Positions 54,501 to 64,000 of a stretch of 64,000 nucleotides of DNA are shown piece after piece. A program made the translations under genes and the position numbers. Source of the stretch: an uncultured Rubripirellula sp. (lineage in GTDB: Bacteria; Planctomycetota; Planctomycetia; Pirellulales; Pirellulaceae); NCBI GenBank assembly GCA_938075415.1, contig CALJHC010000042.1:1-64000 (forward strand), written 5' to 3'. Each line of letters opens with the position of its first letter. Positions within the stretch are counted from its first letter, which is position 1. Below the pieces are notes generated by a model. That model worked only from the letters and a program-made list of their open reading frames with translations, was not told the origin of the DNA and searched no databases.

Positions 54501-57500
54501 GATCTCTGGTTCAGTCTTAGCCACCGGTACGGGGATCATTTCGCCGGGAAACTCCGCTGGTTTGCTCGGTACGGGTGACTTGGAGCTTGGAGTATCCTCG
54601 AGCGTCACGATTGAAGTCGGTGGTACGACCGCGGGTACTACCTACGATCAGTTGGAAGTCACGGGAAGTGTCACGCTCGCTGGGGCCATCAATCTAGGAT
54701 TGATTAACAACTACGCACCGGCAGCGGGTGATGTCTTCACACTGATTAACAACGACGGTACTGATGCGGTTTCGGGAACGTTTGAAGGTCTGGCGGAAGG
54801 TGATTTACTCGCTGCTGATGGGATTGCTTGGCGAATCTCGTATGCTGATGGCACTGGTAATGATGTCACCATCACCCGTCTCGGTTCGGTGTTTGACGTT
54901 GTGAATCTCAACACCAGTGGAACGGGTAGTTTGGCTCAAGCAATTACCGATGCCAACACCACCACTGGCGGTGATTGGGTGCGGATTCTGACAACGGGGA
55001 TCTTGCCGGTTACCTCGACGGCTCTCCTGCCAGAAATCACCGACCAAGTTCTTATCGACGGTACCACCGCGCCTGAATACGATGCTTCACCACGGTTCGA
55101 AATTCGCGGCACGGAGGCGGGAGCTGATTCGTCAGGGATTCGCTTTTCAGCAGCCTCAACGCTTTCTGAACTTCGTGGAATCAGTGTCACCCATTTTGGT
55201 GAGCATGGTGTCGTAATTGATGCCGATGAAATGACGGTGACCGGCAACTGGATTGGCGTCGCGATTGATAGTGAGCCGCTGGGAAACAAAACAGCGGGGA
55301 TTTTCATCACTGGTGATGGGTCACTGATTGGTGGTGGGACAGCTGTGCTGCGCAACGTGATCTCCGATAATCAAACAGGGGTCTTGATCAGCGGTGGTGA
55401 TGGCAACGTAATTGCCGGAAATGAAATTGGAACCGATGTCAGTGGAGAACTCGATTACGGCAATACCGTTGATGGCATCAAGATCACCAGTGGGGTTTCA
55501 AACCAAATTGGTGGTAGTACCCCTGACGAGCGAAATGTCATTAGCGGGAATGACTCTAGCGGTATCCATATTGAGGGATCGACCACCGTAGGGACGATCG
55601 TTCTCGGCAATTATGTAGGCGTGAGCGATTCTGGAGTTGCACTCGGTAACACCACTGGAATTACGGTCACCAATTTGGCGTCTGCGACTGAGGTCGGAGG
55701 TGCGGGCAGTGGTGCGGGTAATGTCATTGCTGCGAGTGTGACTCAGGGTATTCACATTGCAGATGCGACCGCGACTCTGGTGCAGGGGAATTATATTGGT
55801 ACCAATCCCCAGGGCGCTGAGGCTCGCCCCAATAGCCTTAACGGGATCTATCTTCAAGGTGATGTGTCCGGGACCGTCATCGGTGGCATCGGCGGAGAAA
55901 ACGTGATCGCCGGAAATGAACTCAGTGGTATCAACGTGGATCTCGCCATCGGTGGTGTTCAGATTTTGGGCAACCTGATTGGAACAACTGCAACCGGCGA
56001 TGTGGCGTTGGGAAACCGCGTTGGGATTACCGTGAAGGCTGACGAAATTCAGATTGGAGGCAGTTCGGTTGAGGACCAGAACGTCATCTCGGGTAATACG
56101 GTTGATGGTATCCATTTCGTTGCGGATGATTCGCTGCAAAATTCGGGAAATGTGGTGCAGGGGAATCTGATCGGTTTGACCGCGGACGGTCTCGGATCTT
56201 TGGGTAATACCGAAGCTGGCATCAACATCGCAGCACCCAATGTCATCATAGGTGGCACCAGCAGTTCCAATGAAGGCCTTCTCTCTGGGGCTGGCAATGT
56301 GATCAGTGGTAATGCAACCGGCATTCAGGTGGCAGCTGCAAATACAGTGGTCTCCGGCAACTATGTCGGGTCGGACTGGTCGGGCACCGGTGCGATAGGA
56401 AACGGTATGGGTATTTCGGTCGAAGCGACCGGCATCAATACGACCCTGGGTGGCAGCAGCACTCCACAGAAAGGCTTTCTAGGTGGTGCAGGAAATCTCG
56501 TCAGCGGAAATAGTTCCCATGGGATTCGTACTGAAGCAAGCAGCATAACGCTACAGGGCAATTACGTTGGGACCGATGTCACAGGGACTACCGGGCTGGG
56601 CAACACTGGCTTTGGGATCTACCTGGCGGGTGGTGATGGAGTGGTAGTGGGTGGGTTTTATGATGAATACGTTGGGTCATTAGCTGGCAACGGTAATCTC
56701 GTCAGTGGGAATGAAGACAACGGAATCCAGATTGATAGCCAAACAACCAATGTGCTCATTCAGGGAAACTTCGTTGGAACAGACTCCACCGGAACCACTC
56801 CGATTGGCAATAGTCAAGGGATAAGTTCTTCAGGGTCTTCCGTTCAGATTGGTGGTTCGAGGATTGATTCGACCGGAAAACTAAGCGGTGCTGGAAACCT
56901 TGTGAGCGGGAACACGGGAGTCGGAATTGTTTTAAGTAGTTCAGGAACAACGATTCAAGGGAACTATGTAGGAGTCGATGTCGCGGGTTCGTTTTCATTG
57001 GGAAATGGTGATAACGGAATCGAGACCGACGCGGCAAATCAAGTGATCGGCACCGATGACGATGGTGAAAATGATGCGTCAGAGGGCAACCTAATTTCGG
57101 GTAACGCAGCAGCGGGTATCAAGTTCGATCAGACCACCGGCGGGGTGGTCGCGGGTAACCGGATTGGTACCAACGCCGACGGAACGGCTGCGATTTCAAA
57201 TGAGATTCGTGGGGTCTTCATTCACGGTGGATCCGATCACCGGATCGGGACCGATTCTGACGGCGTGAGCGACGCTGCCGAAAGCAATCTCATCTCTGGA
57301 AATGTCTTTGCCGGCGTGCTCGTACTTGGGAAAGGGGAACAGGCCACCAGTGACGTGTTAATCGCCGGTAACCTGATCGGGACCGATGCAGCCGGTACGG
57401 CGGCCATTGGGAATCGAAGTGGAATCACCACGGGATCGCTGGTCACTGGTGTGATCATTGGTGGCACCAGTGAGTCAGCACGCAATGTGATCAGCGGAAA

Positions 57501-60500
57501 TAATTACCAGGGGATCAATTTACTGGGCGAGGGCGCGGGCAATCATCTTGTTCGAGGAAATTACATTGGGTTGGATGTCAGCGGGACTGTGGAAGTGGGG
57601 AATGGCCAGTTTGGTATTTACATTCAACAATCGGCGAACAACCTGATCGGCGGCCCGGGTGCAGAGTACCGCAATGTGATCAGCGGAAACCAACACTCTG
57701 GTGTGTGGATCACTGGACTCGGCGCAAACGACAATCTTGTCCAAGGGAACTTCATCGGGACGACTTCTGATGGTGCGAGTGATCTTGGTAATGCAGGCAC
57801 GGGGATCGTCGTTACCAACTATGCGCTTCGGACTCAGATCGGAACAGACGCTGACGGCGTCAGTGACGAGTCAGAAGGCAACGTCGTTGCTGGTAATGAC
57901 GTGCATGGTATTCACCTTGCCCGATCACTTTCCGTGGGACTCAGCCAGCTTGATTCAGTGCTTGCTGGTGAGTTGCCCGCAACCACGGCCACCTCAACCA
58001 TCACTGCTGCTGACTTTTCTGATTCGTCAGGTGGTTACGGGGGTGACTGGGACTTTGACAACGAGGTGCCAGGTGGAGGTGGTGATTGGTACTTTGTGCG
58101 ATCCGAAGGCCAGTTAACGGTATCGACGGCGGGTGAGTTTTCTTTTGCGATTGGCGGCGATGATGGAGGTCGATTGTTGATCGATGGGCAGCCGGTAATT
58201 GTTGACGATGCGTTCCATGCATTTACCCGCAAGTATGGTTCCCTTTCCCTTTCCGCCGGGACTCACGATTTTATTTGGGAAACTCAGGAATCGCATTCCG
58301 AGGCTGCCTTTGAATTATCGGTCAACGTTGGCGCAGATAAGACCGGAGACATCACTGAGGCGAATGGTTGGCGAGTTCTGGGGGCGGCGTCACCTCATTC
58401 AGAGATCTCCCTTGTTGGGGATCTGTCTGTGACGGCTTATTATCCGGGTACGATTGAAGCTGGTACCACGATCGGCGGTAACAAAATCGGCACGGATTTG
58501 ACCGGCCTCAAAGTACTCGGTAACAGCGATCGAGGAATCTTTAGTCAGGAATCCGTCGTCACCATCGGCGGAACGGAATCCGTTCAACGCAACGTCATCA
58601 GTGGTAACGGAACCGATGGCGTCACTCTCATGGGCTGGGTCGACGCTCCCGGGGCAACGTTGTTCACTGGTAACTATGTCGGTGTGGGTATCGACGGAGA
58701 AACTGCGTTACCAAATGAGTGGGCGGGTGTCTCCCTTGGGTGGTCGGACATTCAGCTGGGCGGCAGCGGCAGTCTTGCTGGCGGGACGTTAACGGGAGCG
58801 GGGAACGTCATCAGCGGCAACGGTCTGTTCGGGATTTGGGCAAGTGGGACGGGGGTTGAAACAGAAACTCCCTCACAGAACGCCGTGGTTCAAGGCAACC
58901 TGGTGGGAACGGATGCCACAGGTACCAAAGCAGTTCCTAACGGTATTGGTTTGCAGATGGCGGGGACTGGGCATCAAATCGGCGGCGCGAGCGATCTGGA
59001 AAGTGGGAAGTGGAGTGGCGAAGGGAACCTGATTAGTGGAAATGCGTCGCACGGTTTGATCAGCAGCGGTGACAGTATCGTCGTGGAGGGTAACTTTGTC
59101 GGTACAGACGCAAGCGGTACCGCGGATCTGGGGAATGCGGGGCATGGGATCTATCTGACAGATGGGGATGGTATCCGGGTTGGTAACTCGTATGACGACT
59201 ACTTCGAGACCCTGACGGGGCGTGGCAACCTGATCAGCGGTAATACTTTGGATGGGATCCATGCGGAGTCCGCTGTCGGGAGTGGGGCAGCAATCTTGGG
59301 TAACTACATCGGGACCGATGTAACGGGCACACAGTCCCTTGGCAACGATTTCGGAATTCGTGTCTACGCCGACGGCCTGCAGATTGGAGGTTCACGGATT
59401 GACAGCGACGGCAAGTTGAGTGGTGCAGGCAACCTGATCAGTGGCAACACCGGCGCCGGGGTCTATCTTGGTGCCAGTGGGGGTGGGGTCCAAGGCAATT
59501 ACGTGGGAGTCACACTCGCGGGTACCGCAGCGCTTGCCAACGACGCCGGCGGTCTATCACTTGATACCGGTGCGTCTTACAACGTGGTTGGAACAGACGG
59601 CGACGGTGAAGATGACGATTTGGAAAGTAATTTGATTTCGGGCAACAAGACCGATGGCATTCATTTGTATCGTTCGACCGAAAATGTGATCGCGGGTAAC
59701 CGTATCGGAACCGACTTCGAGGGTGTTGCGGCAATCCCTAACGAAACCAACGGTGTTTTCGATCAAGCCGGCTCAAAAAATCGTATCGGGACAAATGCCG
59801 ACGACGTGAGTGATTCGCTGGAAGCGAATCTGATTTCCGGAAACCTCGTTGGAATCCAAGTTGGTTCCGAGGATACGATCGGAGGCGAGGAGCTAACGAT
59901 CGCCGGGAACTTGATTGGGACCAATGCCGCTGGCACAGGTGCATTGCCAAATAGCGAGGACGGGATTCGCACACTTCAAAATACCACTGCAGTCGTGATC
60001 GGTGGTGCGACCACGGCTGCGAGAAATGTCATCAGCGGAAATTCCGGTTATGGCATAGCGTTAACGGGTTCAGGTTCGGGAACCCATCAAGTGCAGGGCA
60101 ACTATGTAGGTTTGGATATCACCGGGGCTGCGGCGATGGGGAACGCCTTGGATGGAATTTACATTGATACCTCTGCCAATAACCTGATTGGTGGTTTAAG
60201 CGACGGACACCGAAATGTCATTAGTGGAAACCTTGGCAGCGGTGTTTTGATTAGTGCTAGTAATGGTAACGAGCTTTACGGAAATCACCTTGGCACGAAC
60301 GCTGCCGGAACTGCTGCGCTTGCCAATGGTGAGAACGGAATCGTGGTTACCGCGGGTTCGGCAGACTCGCAGATTGGTAGTGGGGTGTCCGGATCACGCA
60401 ATCTGATCAGTGGTCATGCGTTGAACGGTGTTTTGTTCAGTGAGGCCGGAACCGGCAACCGCTTGCAAGGCAATTACATCGGCACTTCGGCTTCGGGTGC

Positions 60501-63500
60501 GACGGCAATGCCCAATGCCACCGACGCGCTTATTGAGTCCGCGGGCGTAAAAATATATGACCAAGATGCTAGTCAGGTGATCGTCGGTACTGATGGCGAC
60601 GGTTCCTTGGATAGTGGTGAGGGCAACTTGATTAGCGGAAATGACCAGTCAGGGGTTTTGATTCTGGGCGTCTCTGCTTCGTCCGGCGGACACACGGTCG
60701 CCGGAAATTCGATTGGAGTCGACGCGGGATTCAACGGCGAGTTACCGAACCTTGGTCATGGTGTGACCATCCGAAACAGCAACAATAACCTGATCGGGAG
60801 TGATGGTGACGGGGTCAGTGATTCGTTGGAGGCGAACCAAATCTCCGGTAATCGGAATGCCGCTGTGGATACTTCCGCTGACTATGTCAGCGGAGTGATG
60901 GTGGTTGATGATACTGCCAACGATGGCAGTTTGACGCTGGGCAATGTCATCGCCGGGAATGCAATTGGAACGGATCGCACCGGTCTAAAACCGCTGCCCA
61001 ATCAAGGGAATGGGATCACGATCGACTCAGCAAAGGGCACCGTTATTGGTGGCGCTGGAATTCCTAATCTGCTGCGATTCAGCGAACTCGCCGGCGTTCG
61101 TATCACCGGAACCACCGAAGATGGCATTGCATCGGATCTGGCAACGAGCCTCTTGGCAAATAGTTTTCAGGCGAATGAAGGATTGCCGGTCGATGTGGGA
61201 GATTCCGGGCAGAATCTTAACAGTGCGGCTAGTGATGTGCTTGATTTTCCCATCTTCACCTCTGCGGCCATTGAAGATGGCGTCATGACGTTGGAGGGAT
61301 TTGCAGAAGAGGGGTTAACGTTTGATCTTTATCTTAACGCGGGGCAAGTTGGGCAGCAGTTTGGTCAGGGATTAACCTGGGTCGCAGAGTTCACTGAGGG
61401 TTCGGATTCGGACCTTGATGCCACCGTGGGAAGCTATGGTCCGGAGGTGCGCGGTGTGACCGTCGCTATCGGCGAGATCACGAGAAACAAGTTTAGCTTC
61501 GAATTCACTTTGCCAGATGGAGTCAATAATGGCGTGCAGATGACAGGCATTGCATCTCGGGATGGAGTATCCGAATTCAGTTCACTGATTTTGGGTGGGG
61601 AACTGGCAAGTGTCGTGGCTCCTGAAATTACGTTGGAAACCACTAGCGATCCGTTGCTGATCAATGAATTGGTTGCGATGACCATTGACGGAAGTTTCTA
61701 TGACCCCGACTCGTTGTCGTGGACGGCCACCGTGGATTACGGTGATGGTGGTGGGTCGGTGCCGCTGGCCCTTTCGGCGGCCCGAACTTTTACACTCGAA
61801 AATATCTATGACACACCGGGTGATTACACCGTAACGGTACAGATCGTTGATAGTGCTTTGGCGGTGGGGACGGCGCAATTTGATGTGACGGTGGCCGATG
61901 TTGTGCCTGATGTTGATTACAGCAGTTTTGACTTCACCACCGCAGCCAACGAGGGTGGGGCAGTTTCCCTGAGTGGTGCGTTCACCGATGGTAACACCGC
62001 ACACGTGGTGGAAATTACGTGGGGAGATTCTGAAAGCTCCATTCTGAATCTTGAGGCTGGAACGCTCAGTTTTGACACCACTCACGAATACGCTGACGAC
62101 AGTAATGCAGCGGGTTCAACCACTTCGTCTGATATCTATTCGGTGGCGATCACGATTCGCGATGCCTCCAGCGCGAGTGGGACGGACAGTTCAGATGGGG
62201 TTTTTCTGACGGAAATCAGCAATGTGCGTCCGACGCTGGACAGCCTGTTATTCAATGGCAGTTCCGTCGCTTCGGATACGGTATTGCCACTTGACGAGGG
62301 ATCCACCCTGGCACTCAGCGGAGCATTTACAGACCCCGGACTGGAGGACGTTCATACGGTTCGAATTGATTGGGGCGACGGAACAATTACTGAAACCGAT
62401 TTGACGCAGGGTGATCGGACATTTAGCGGCTTGGATGCACTGAGTCACGTTTACGAGAACAATGCGGAAAGTGCTTACACCGTCACGATCGAACTGCGGG
62501 ATGATGATGAGCCTGCTCAGCCAACCAAATTGGTACGCTCGGTTTCCATTCTAGATGTAGCGCCGAGTAACGTCTCGGTTGCCGTGGTTCCGGAGTCGAT
62601 CTCGGAGGCCGACTCGATTCAAGTTTCTGGGACTTTTGTTGATCCCGGCACTGCAGACGCGCATCAGGTGACTGTGAGTTGGGGGGATGGCAGTCCGGAT
62701 TCCATTTTGAACCTTGCGGCGGGGGTTCTGAGTTTTGGTGGCAGTTCGCTAACGCACAGCTATCTCGATAACTCCGTCGGTGGATCTGACTACACGATCA
62801 CCGTCGAGGTGTCTGATTTGGACGATAGCACTGCTGCGGGTTCAGGCACCACTACGGTGGCTGTTGACAATGTTGCACCCACCATCGGGGCACCGGTGGT
62901 GAAGCGGCTTGATGGAACAGTCGGTTCAATCGAGGAAGGTTCCAGCGTGGTGGCAACCGGCAGTTTCGCCGACGTTTCGACGCTTGACCGACATCGTGTC
63001 ACAATTAGCTGGGGCGATGGAACGACGTCAAGTGCCACCGTCGATGCGATGACCCGCACCTATTCGGCCACTCATCGTTATCTTGACGATTATGCTGCGG
63101 CTGAGATTACTGCGACGGTGAGTGACGGCCGATATGTTGGGACCACCTTTACCGCTGACGGTGGCCAAGCGACATCCGTTGCGGTGACTCAGACGATTGC
63201 CAATGTTGCCCCCACACCAACGATTGCACCGGTTGCTGGCTCAACTCCGGCAGTCACCCAACTTGTTGCGGAGGTGATTGATCCGGGACTTGATGACTTG
63301 GCTGATTTGACCTACCAGTGGCAAGTCAGTACCGGGGGTTCTTACTCCACCTTGTCAACGGAGAAGATTTTCACCTTCGATTCAACCGCTTACTCGCAGC
63401 CTCGGATTCGCCTGTTGGTTGCGGATGATGACGGAGGCGAAGGACAGGATGACGTGTCAGCGGTCTTCGGTACTGATGCGAGTGAGACGATCACGATCAC

Positions 63501-64000
63501 GGATTCCTCCGCCACGATTTCTGATGCAGACGGTGGAGCGATTCCGATTTCAAGTGGGCTGGATGGTTGGCTGACCAGAATTATGGTCTTGGGATTTGGT
63601 GGCGGCGATACGCTCGATGCTTCGCAACTCACCGCTGACTACACGGCGATTCTGGATGGTGGGCAGGAGCTTGATTATCTGCTTGGTGGCGCGGGCGAGG
63701 ATGTTTTTTACCCCAATGACGGTAACGATTGGGTTTCTGGTGGCACGGGTGATGACAGTTACGTTTTGACACCCAACAGTACGCTTACGGTCCTAGATAT
63801 TTCTGGATCTAACGTGCTGGACTTCAGTCGCTCGGAATTCGGAGATGACTCGGGGATCACGTTTGATCTGACGTCGATTCGAAACAGCGGAAATTTGGCG
63901 GACTTTGATCCTGCGGTTGACACGCAGGTCGTTTCGACGGCCAGCGGAACGAACCATGAAGTAGCTGCGTTCGGTAATTTCACCACGCTGCTTGGTAGCG
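51526..64000 (+). CDS. Giant surface protein, LEPR-XLL type, with FGE-like, beta-helix, PA14-like and PKD-like domains (3' end outside window)
   Basis: No stop codon was met from 51526 to the window end, giving at least 4158 residues. N-terminus is basic, with LESLESRLMLTA at about residue 49, the LEPR-XLL-type motif of planctomycete surface proteins. Regions: beta-rich 60-430; FGE/SUMF1-like domain about 430-690 (YQMSRYEISRAM, GNVWEWIETA, FIRGGAFW); autotransporter-type strand 945-1115; parallel beta-helix repeats 1170-2140 and 2300-3240 (units like NVISGN, GNYIGTD); PA14-like 2140-2300 (FAIGGDDGGRLLIDGQPVIV); PKD-like repeats 3360-3975; RTX-like start from 3985 (GGAGEDVFYPNDGNDW). The catalytic Cys of FGE is not seen, so that domain probably binds or structures. 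An adhesive or protective surface filament is likely. Confidence 0.9.
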   Translation, partial: MVNRKEEKSAGRRLNFLRALLGRETKVRYGTSGTKQSAAIGFYRNRPTLESLESRLMLTADVSLDNGSLLLQETTSGSDTLQIGFDSVESAYLFSDSVQPLTTSIQGAVNDQNSDGTNTIKVPSSLVTGDITIKTGAEDDTVTVLSSFDAVADRSVVLDLEAGSDTVFWNAAPSLTNLSVSSETTYLEVSSLETFGEQHWLTNLQISVPTFLYGQGVFLQDADLGQKDFFVHSATDIEVLGSITNGGSGEVYLDAIGGVSITDSQIVTNAGGIFVTASGSGVSISGSELIAGSGEIHVTGKSFDGNGLVLRNSSVETSANAGIVLSGNSGSDGNGILIEGTAESKATITSQDGDITLVGAAARGGGIGVLMSHGVLTTKNGSQLLTGHSAQRKIAGTLLQNSDLVVTGNGDVSFVASTGEVQFGSGDNRFNLDFGRIDDVYNFADTSGSPNPAGSVGYSYQMSRYEISRAMINKANASADLGITLYDMSQNGGNGDDLPATGISWYEAAQFVNWLNVSEGHSAAYKFVDGNFQLWESNDQGFDAVNPYRNLNAKYVLPSMDEWYKAAYYDPSGGQYFDFATGSDETPSSVTSGTAPNTAVYGLAESQGPANIDNAGGLSPYGMMAMSGNVWEWIETAYDQSNSLSDEDRFIRGGAFWTDRDAVSSLKSSDSYPYDPASNDLNSGFRVANLFQENNGLVVLDGSSVSTNSGLINVDGSLQSFASSLSTSTGLIQVKGQGANIWAVDSSLSSTSGDILLEGDGTRDDVPGIDLVNTVVSTSGSGLIALHGEGGSADGVRLETIAGEVPSGLTSAILAEDGYISITGFGGIAGGDGINVFGTTVKTIGAGEIVLSGIVFDAAGRSIAIDGSEIATEGTGSILLQAESAVIGKGAGSVIELSDATITVSSGDLSVFATGIELVGASTTNLGSDVELISVISGEGDLIKSGPGSLSITENSLGTGTITVIGGSLLVNASLAGNVLVETGGTLGGFGTISGSVLATGTGIISPGNSAGLLGTGDLELGVSSSVTIEVGGTTAGTTYDQLEVTGSVTLAGAINLGLINNYAPAAGDVFTLINNDGTDAVSGTFEGLAEGDLLAADGIAWRISYADGTGNDVTITRLGSVFDVVNLNTSGTGSLAQAITDANTTTGGDWVRILTTGILPVTSTALLPEITDQVLIDGTTAPEYDASPRFEIRGTEAGADSSGIRFSAASTLSELRGISVTHFGEHGVVIDADEMTVTGNWIGVAIDSEPLGNKTAGIFITGDGSLIGGGTAVLRNVISDNQTGVLISGGDGNVIAGNEIGTDVSGELDYGNTVDGIKITSGVSNQIGGSTPDERNVISGNDSSGIHIEGSTTVGTIVLGNYVGVSDSGVALGNTTGITVTNLASATEVGGAGSGAGNVIAASVTQGIHIADATATLVQGNYIGTNPQGAEARPNSLNGIYLQGDVSGTVIGGIGGENVIAGNELSGINVDLAIGGVQILGNLIGTTATGDVALGNRVGITVKADEIQIGGSSVEDQNVISGNTVDGIHFVADDSLQNSGNVVQGNLIGLTADGLGSLGNTEAGINIAAPNVIIGGTSSSNEGLLSGAGNVISGNATGIQVAAANTVVSGNYVGSDWSGTGAIGNGMGISVEATGINTTLGGSSTPQKGFLGGAGNLVSGNSSHGIRTEASSITLQGNYVGTDVTGTTGLGNTGFGIYLAGGDGVVVGGFYDEYVGSLAGNGNLVSGNEDNGIQIDSQTTNVLIQGNFVGTDSTGTTPIGNSQGISSSGSSVQIGGSRIDSTGKLSGAGNLVSGNTGVGIVLSSSGTTIQGNYVGVDVAGSFSLGNGDNGIETDAANQVIGTDDDGENDASEGNLISGNAAAGIKFDQTTGGVVAGNRIGTNADGTAAISNEIRGVFIHGGSDHRIGTDSDGVSDAAESNLISGNVFAGVLVLGKGEQATSDVLIAGNLIGTDAAGTAAIGNRSGITTGSLVTGVIIGGTSESARNVISGNNYQGINLLGEGAGNHLVRGNYIGLDVSGTVEVGNGQFGIYIQQSANNLIGGPGAEYRNVISGNQHSGVWITGLGANDNLVQGNFIGTTSDGASDLGNAGTGIVVTNYALRTQIGTDADGVSDESEGNVVAGNDVHGIHLARSLSVGLSQLDSVLAGELPATTATSTITAADFSDSSGGYGGDWDFDNEVPGGGGDWYFVRSEGQLTVSTAGEFSFAIGGDDGGRLLIDGQPVIVDDAFHAFTRKYGSLSLSAGTHDFIWETQESHSEAAFELSVNVGADKTGDITEANGWRVLGAASPHSEISLVGDLSVTAYYPGTIEAGTTIGGNKIGTDLTGLKVLGNSDRGIFSQESVVTIGGTESVQRNVISGNGTDGVTLMGWVDAPGATLFTGNYVGVGIDGETALPNEWAGVSLGWSDIQLGGSGSLAGGTLTGAGNVISGNGLFGIWASGTGVETETPSQNAVVQGNLVGTDATGTKAVPNGIGLQMAGTGHQIGGASDLESGKWSGEGNLISGNASHGLISSGDSIVVEGNFVGTDASGTADLGNAGHGIYLTDGDGIRVGNSYDDYFETLTGRGNLISGNTLDGIHAESAVGSGAAILGNYIGTDVTGTQSLGNDFGIRVYADGLQIGGSRIDSDGKLSGAGNLISGNTGAGVYLGASGGGVQGNYVGVTLAGTAALANDAGGLSLDTGASYNVVGTDGDGEDDDLESNLISGNKTDGIHLYRSTENVIAGNRIGTDFEGVAAIPNETNGVFDQAGSKNRIGTNADDVSDSLEANLISGNLVGIQVGSEDTIGGEELTIAGNLIGTNAAGTGALPNSEDGIRTLQNTTAVVIGGATTAARNVISGNSGYGIALTGSGSGTHQVQGNYVGLDITGAAAMGNALDGIYIDTSANNLIGGLSDGHRNVISGNLGSGVLISASNGNELYGNHLGTNAAGTAALANGENGIVVTAGSADSQIGSGVSGSRNLISGHALNGVLFSEAGTGNRLQGNYIGTSASGATAMPNATDALIESAGVKIYDQDASQVIVGTDGDGSLDSGEGNLISGNDQSGVLILGVSASSGGHTVAGNSIGVDAGFNGELPNLGHGVTIRNSNNNLIGSDGDGVSDSLEANQISGNRNAAVDTSADYVSGVMVVDDTANDGSLTLGNVIAGNAIGTDRTGLKPLPNQGNGITIDSAKGTVIGGAGIPNLLRFSELAGVRITGTTEDGIASDLATSLLANSFQANEGLPVDVGDSGQNLNSAASDVLDFPIFTSAAIEDGVMTLEGFAEEGLTFDLYLNAGQVGQQFGQGLTWVAEFTEGSDSDLDATVGSYGPEVRGVTVAIGEITRNKFSFEFTLPDGVNNGVQMTGIASRDGVSEFSSLILGGELASVVAPEITLETTSDPLLINELVAMTIDGSFYDPDSLSWTATVDYGDGGGSVPLALSAARTFTLENIYDTPGDYTVTVQIVDSALAVGTAQFDVTVADVVPDVDYSSFDFTTAANEGGAVSLSGAFTDGNTAHVVEITWGDSESSILNLEAGTLSFDTTHEYADDSNAAGSTTSSDIYSVAITIRDASSASGTDSSDGVFLTEISNVRPTLDSLLFNGSSVASDTVLPLDEGSTLALSGAFTDPGLEDVHTVRIDWGDGTITETDLTQGDRTFSGLDALSHVYENNAESAYTVTIELRDDDEPAQPTKLVRSVSILDVAPSNVSVAVVPESISEADSIQVSGTFVDPGTADAHQVTVSWGDGSPDSILNLAAGVLSFGGSSLTHSYLDNSVGGSDYTITVEVSDLDDSTAAGSGTTTVAVDNVAPTIGAPVVKRLDGTVGSIEEGSSVVATGSFADVSTLDRHRVTISWGDGTTSSATVDAMTRTYSATHRYLDDYAAAEITATVSDGRYVGTTFTADGGQATSVAVTQTIANVAPTPTIAPVAGSTPAVTQLVAEVIDPGLDDLADLTYQWQVSTGGSYSTLSTEKIFTFDSTAYSQPRIRLLVADDDGGEGQDDVSAVFGTDASETITITDSSATISDADGGAIPISSGLDGWLTRIMVLGFGGGDTLDASQLTADYTAILDGGQELDYLLGGAGEDVFYPNDGNDWVSGGTGDDSYVLTPNSTLTVLDISGSNVLDFSRSEFGDDSGITFDLTSIRNSGNLADFDPAVDTQVVSTASGTNHEVAAFGNFTTLLGS

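Noticed and set aside
53733..63986. Many minus-strand frames across the giant protein
   Set aside because: They are antisense to a continuous repeat-bearing frame and are Pro/Ser-rich, as expected for the shadow of Gly/Thr-rich codons.

Overview
The window looks like chromosome from a marine-type planctomycete (Planctomycetota, Pirellulales/Rhodopirellula-like). The evidence is the gene content: several secreted type-I sulfatases, a DUF1501 gene next to a DUF1549/DUF1553 cytochrome-type protein, PVC-type haem-binding proteins, two DUF1559 pilin-like proteins, a TAT-exported Gfo/Idh oxidoreductase, a DUF1080 protein, an ECF sigma/FecR pair and a giant cell-surface protein with a LEPR-XLL-like motif. 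No rRNA, tRNA or CRISPR array was recognised.

Layout. (1) 1-16.4 kb: a sulfatase/carbohydrate locus, almost entirely on the minus strand after one partial plus-strand sulfatase. It holds the 3' part of an EF-hand sulfatase, a broken sulfatase, two c-type haem proteins, three intact sulfatases, a Gfo/Idh oxidoreductase, an SGNH hydrolase, a remnant resembling a glycoside-hydrolase C-terminus and a DUF1080 protein. A FecR-like regulator and an ECF sigma factor sit at its upstream end. The genes suggest outer desulfation, deacylation and hydrolysis of a sulfated polysaccharide, coupled to periplasmic or surface redox proteins. Inverted GTAGCTAC-bearing repeats occur between genes and once inside the FecR-like gene. 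(2) 16.5-21.1 kb: a visibly AT-richer mobile island with a tyrosine recombinase, a small helix-turn-helix/excisionase-like gene, a secreted hypothetical protein, a terminator-bearing non-coding stretch and a three-gene overlapping operon whose last gene (GNAT-like) runs into an IS3 end. (3) 21.1-26.7 kb: a scar zone with IS3-family fragments at four places (including 18.7 kb), a TAXI-type solute-binding protein, a 20-bp tandem repeat, an alginate-export-type porin and a 12-bp tandem repeat. (4) 26.8-35.9 kb: a compact minus-strand type II secretion/type IV pilus-like operon: one GspE-type ATPase, three different GspF-like membrane proteins, pseudopilin-like proteins and a DUF1559 protein, with a second DUF1559 gene divergent from it. 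(5) 36-40.6 kb: a DUF1501 / DUF1549-DUF1553 pair. (6) 41.4-50.2 kb: a two-gene signalling or conflict module. The first gene fuses a Ser/Thr kinase to a TIR-like domain, a DUF4062-like domain and a second TIR-like domain. The second is a 2055-residue STAND NTPase with a membrane segment and a WD40-like propeller. (7) 51.5-64 kb: the first 4158 codons of a giant surface protein that stays open to the window edge, with an embedded FGE-like domain, long parallel beta-helix repeats, a PA14-like insertion and PKD-like repeats.

The strongest candidates for something not fully described are the kinase-TIR-DUF4062-TIR / STAND-WD40 pair and the secretion-type operon with three non-identical GspF-like proteins. 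Domain assignments come from motif recognition by eye; no database search was run.
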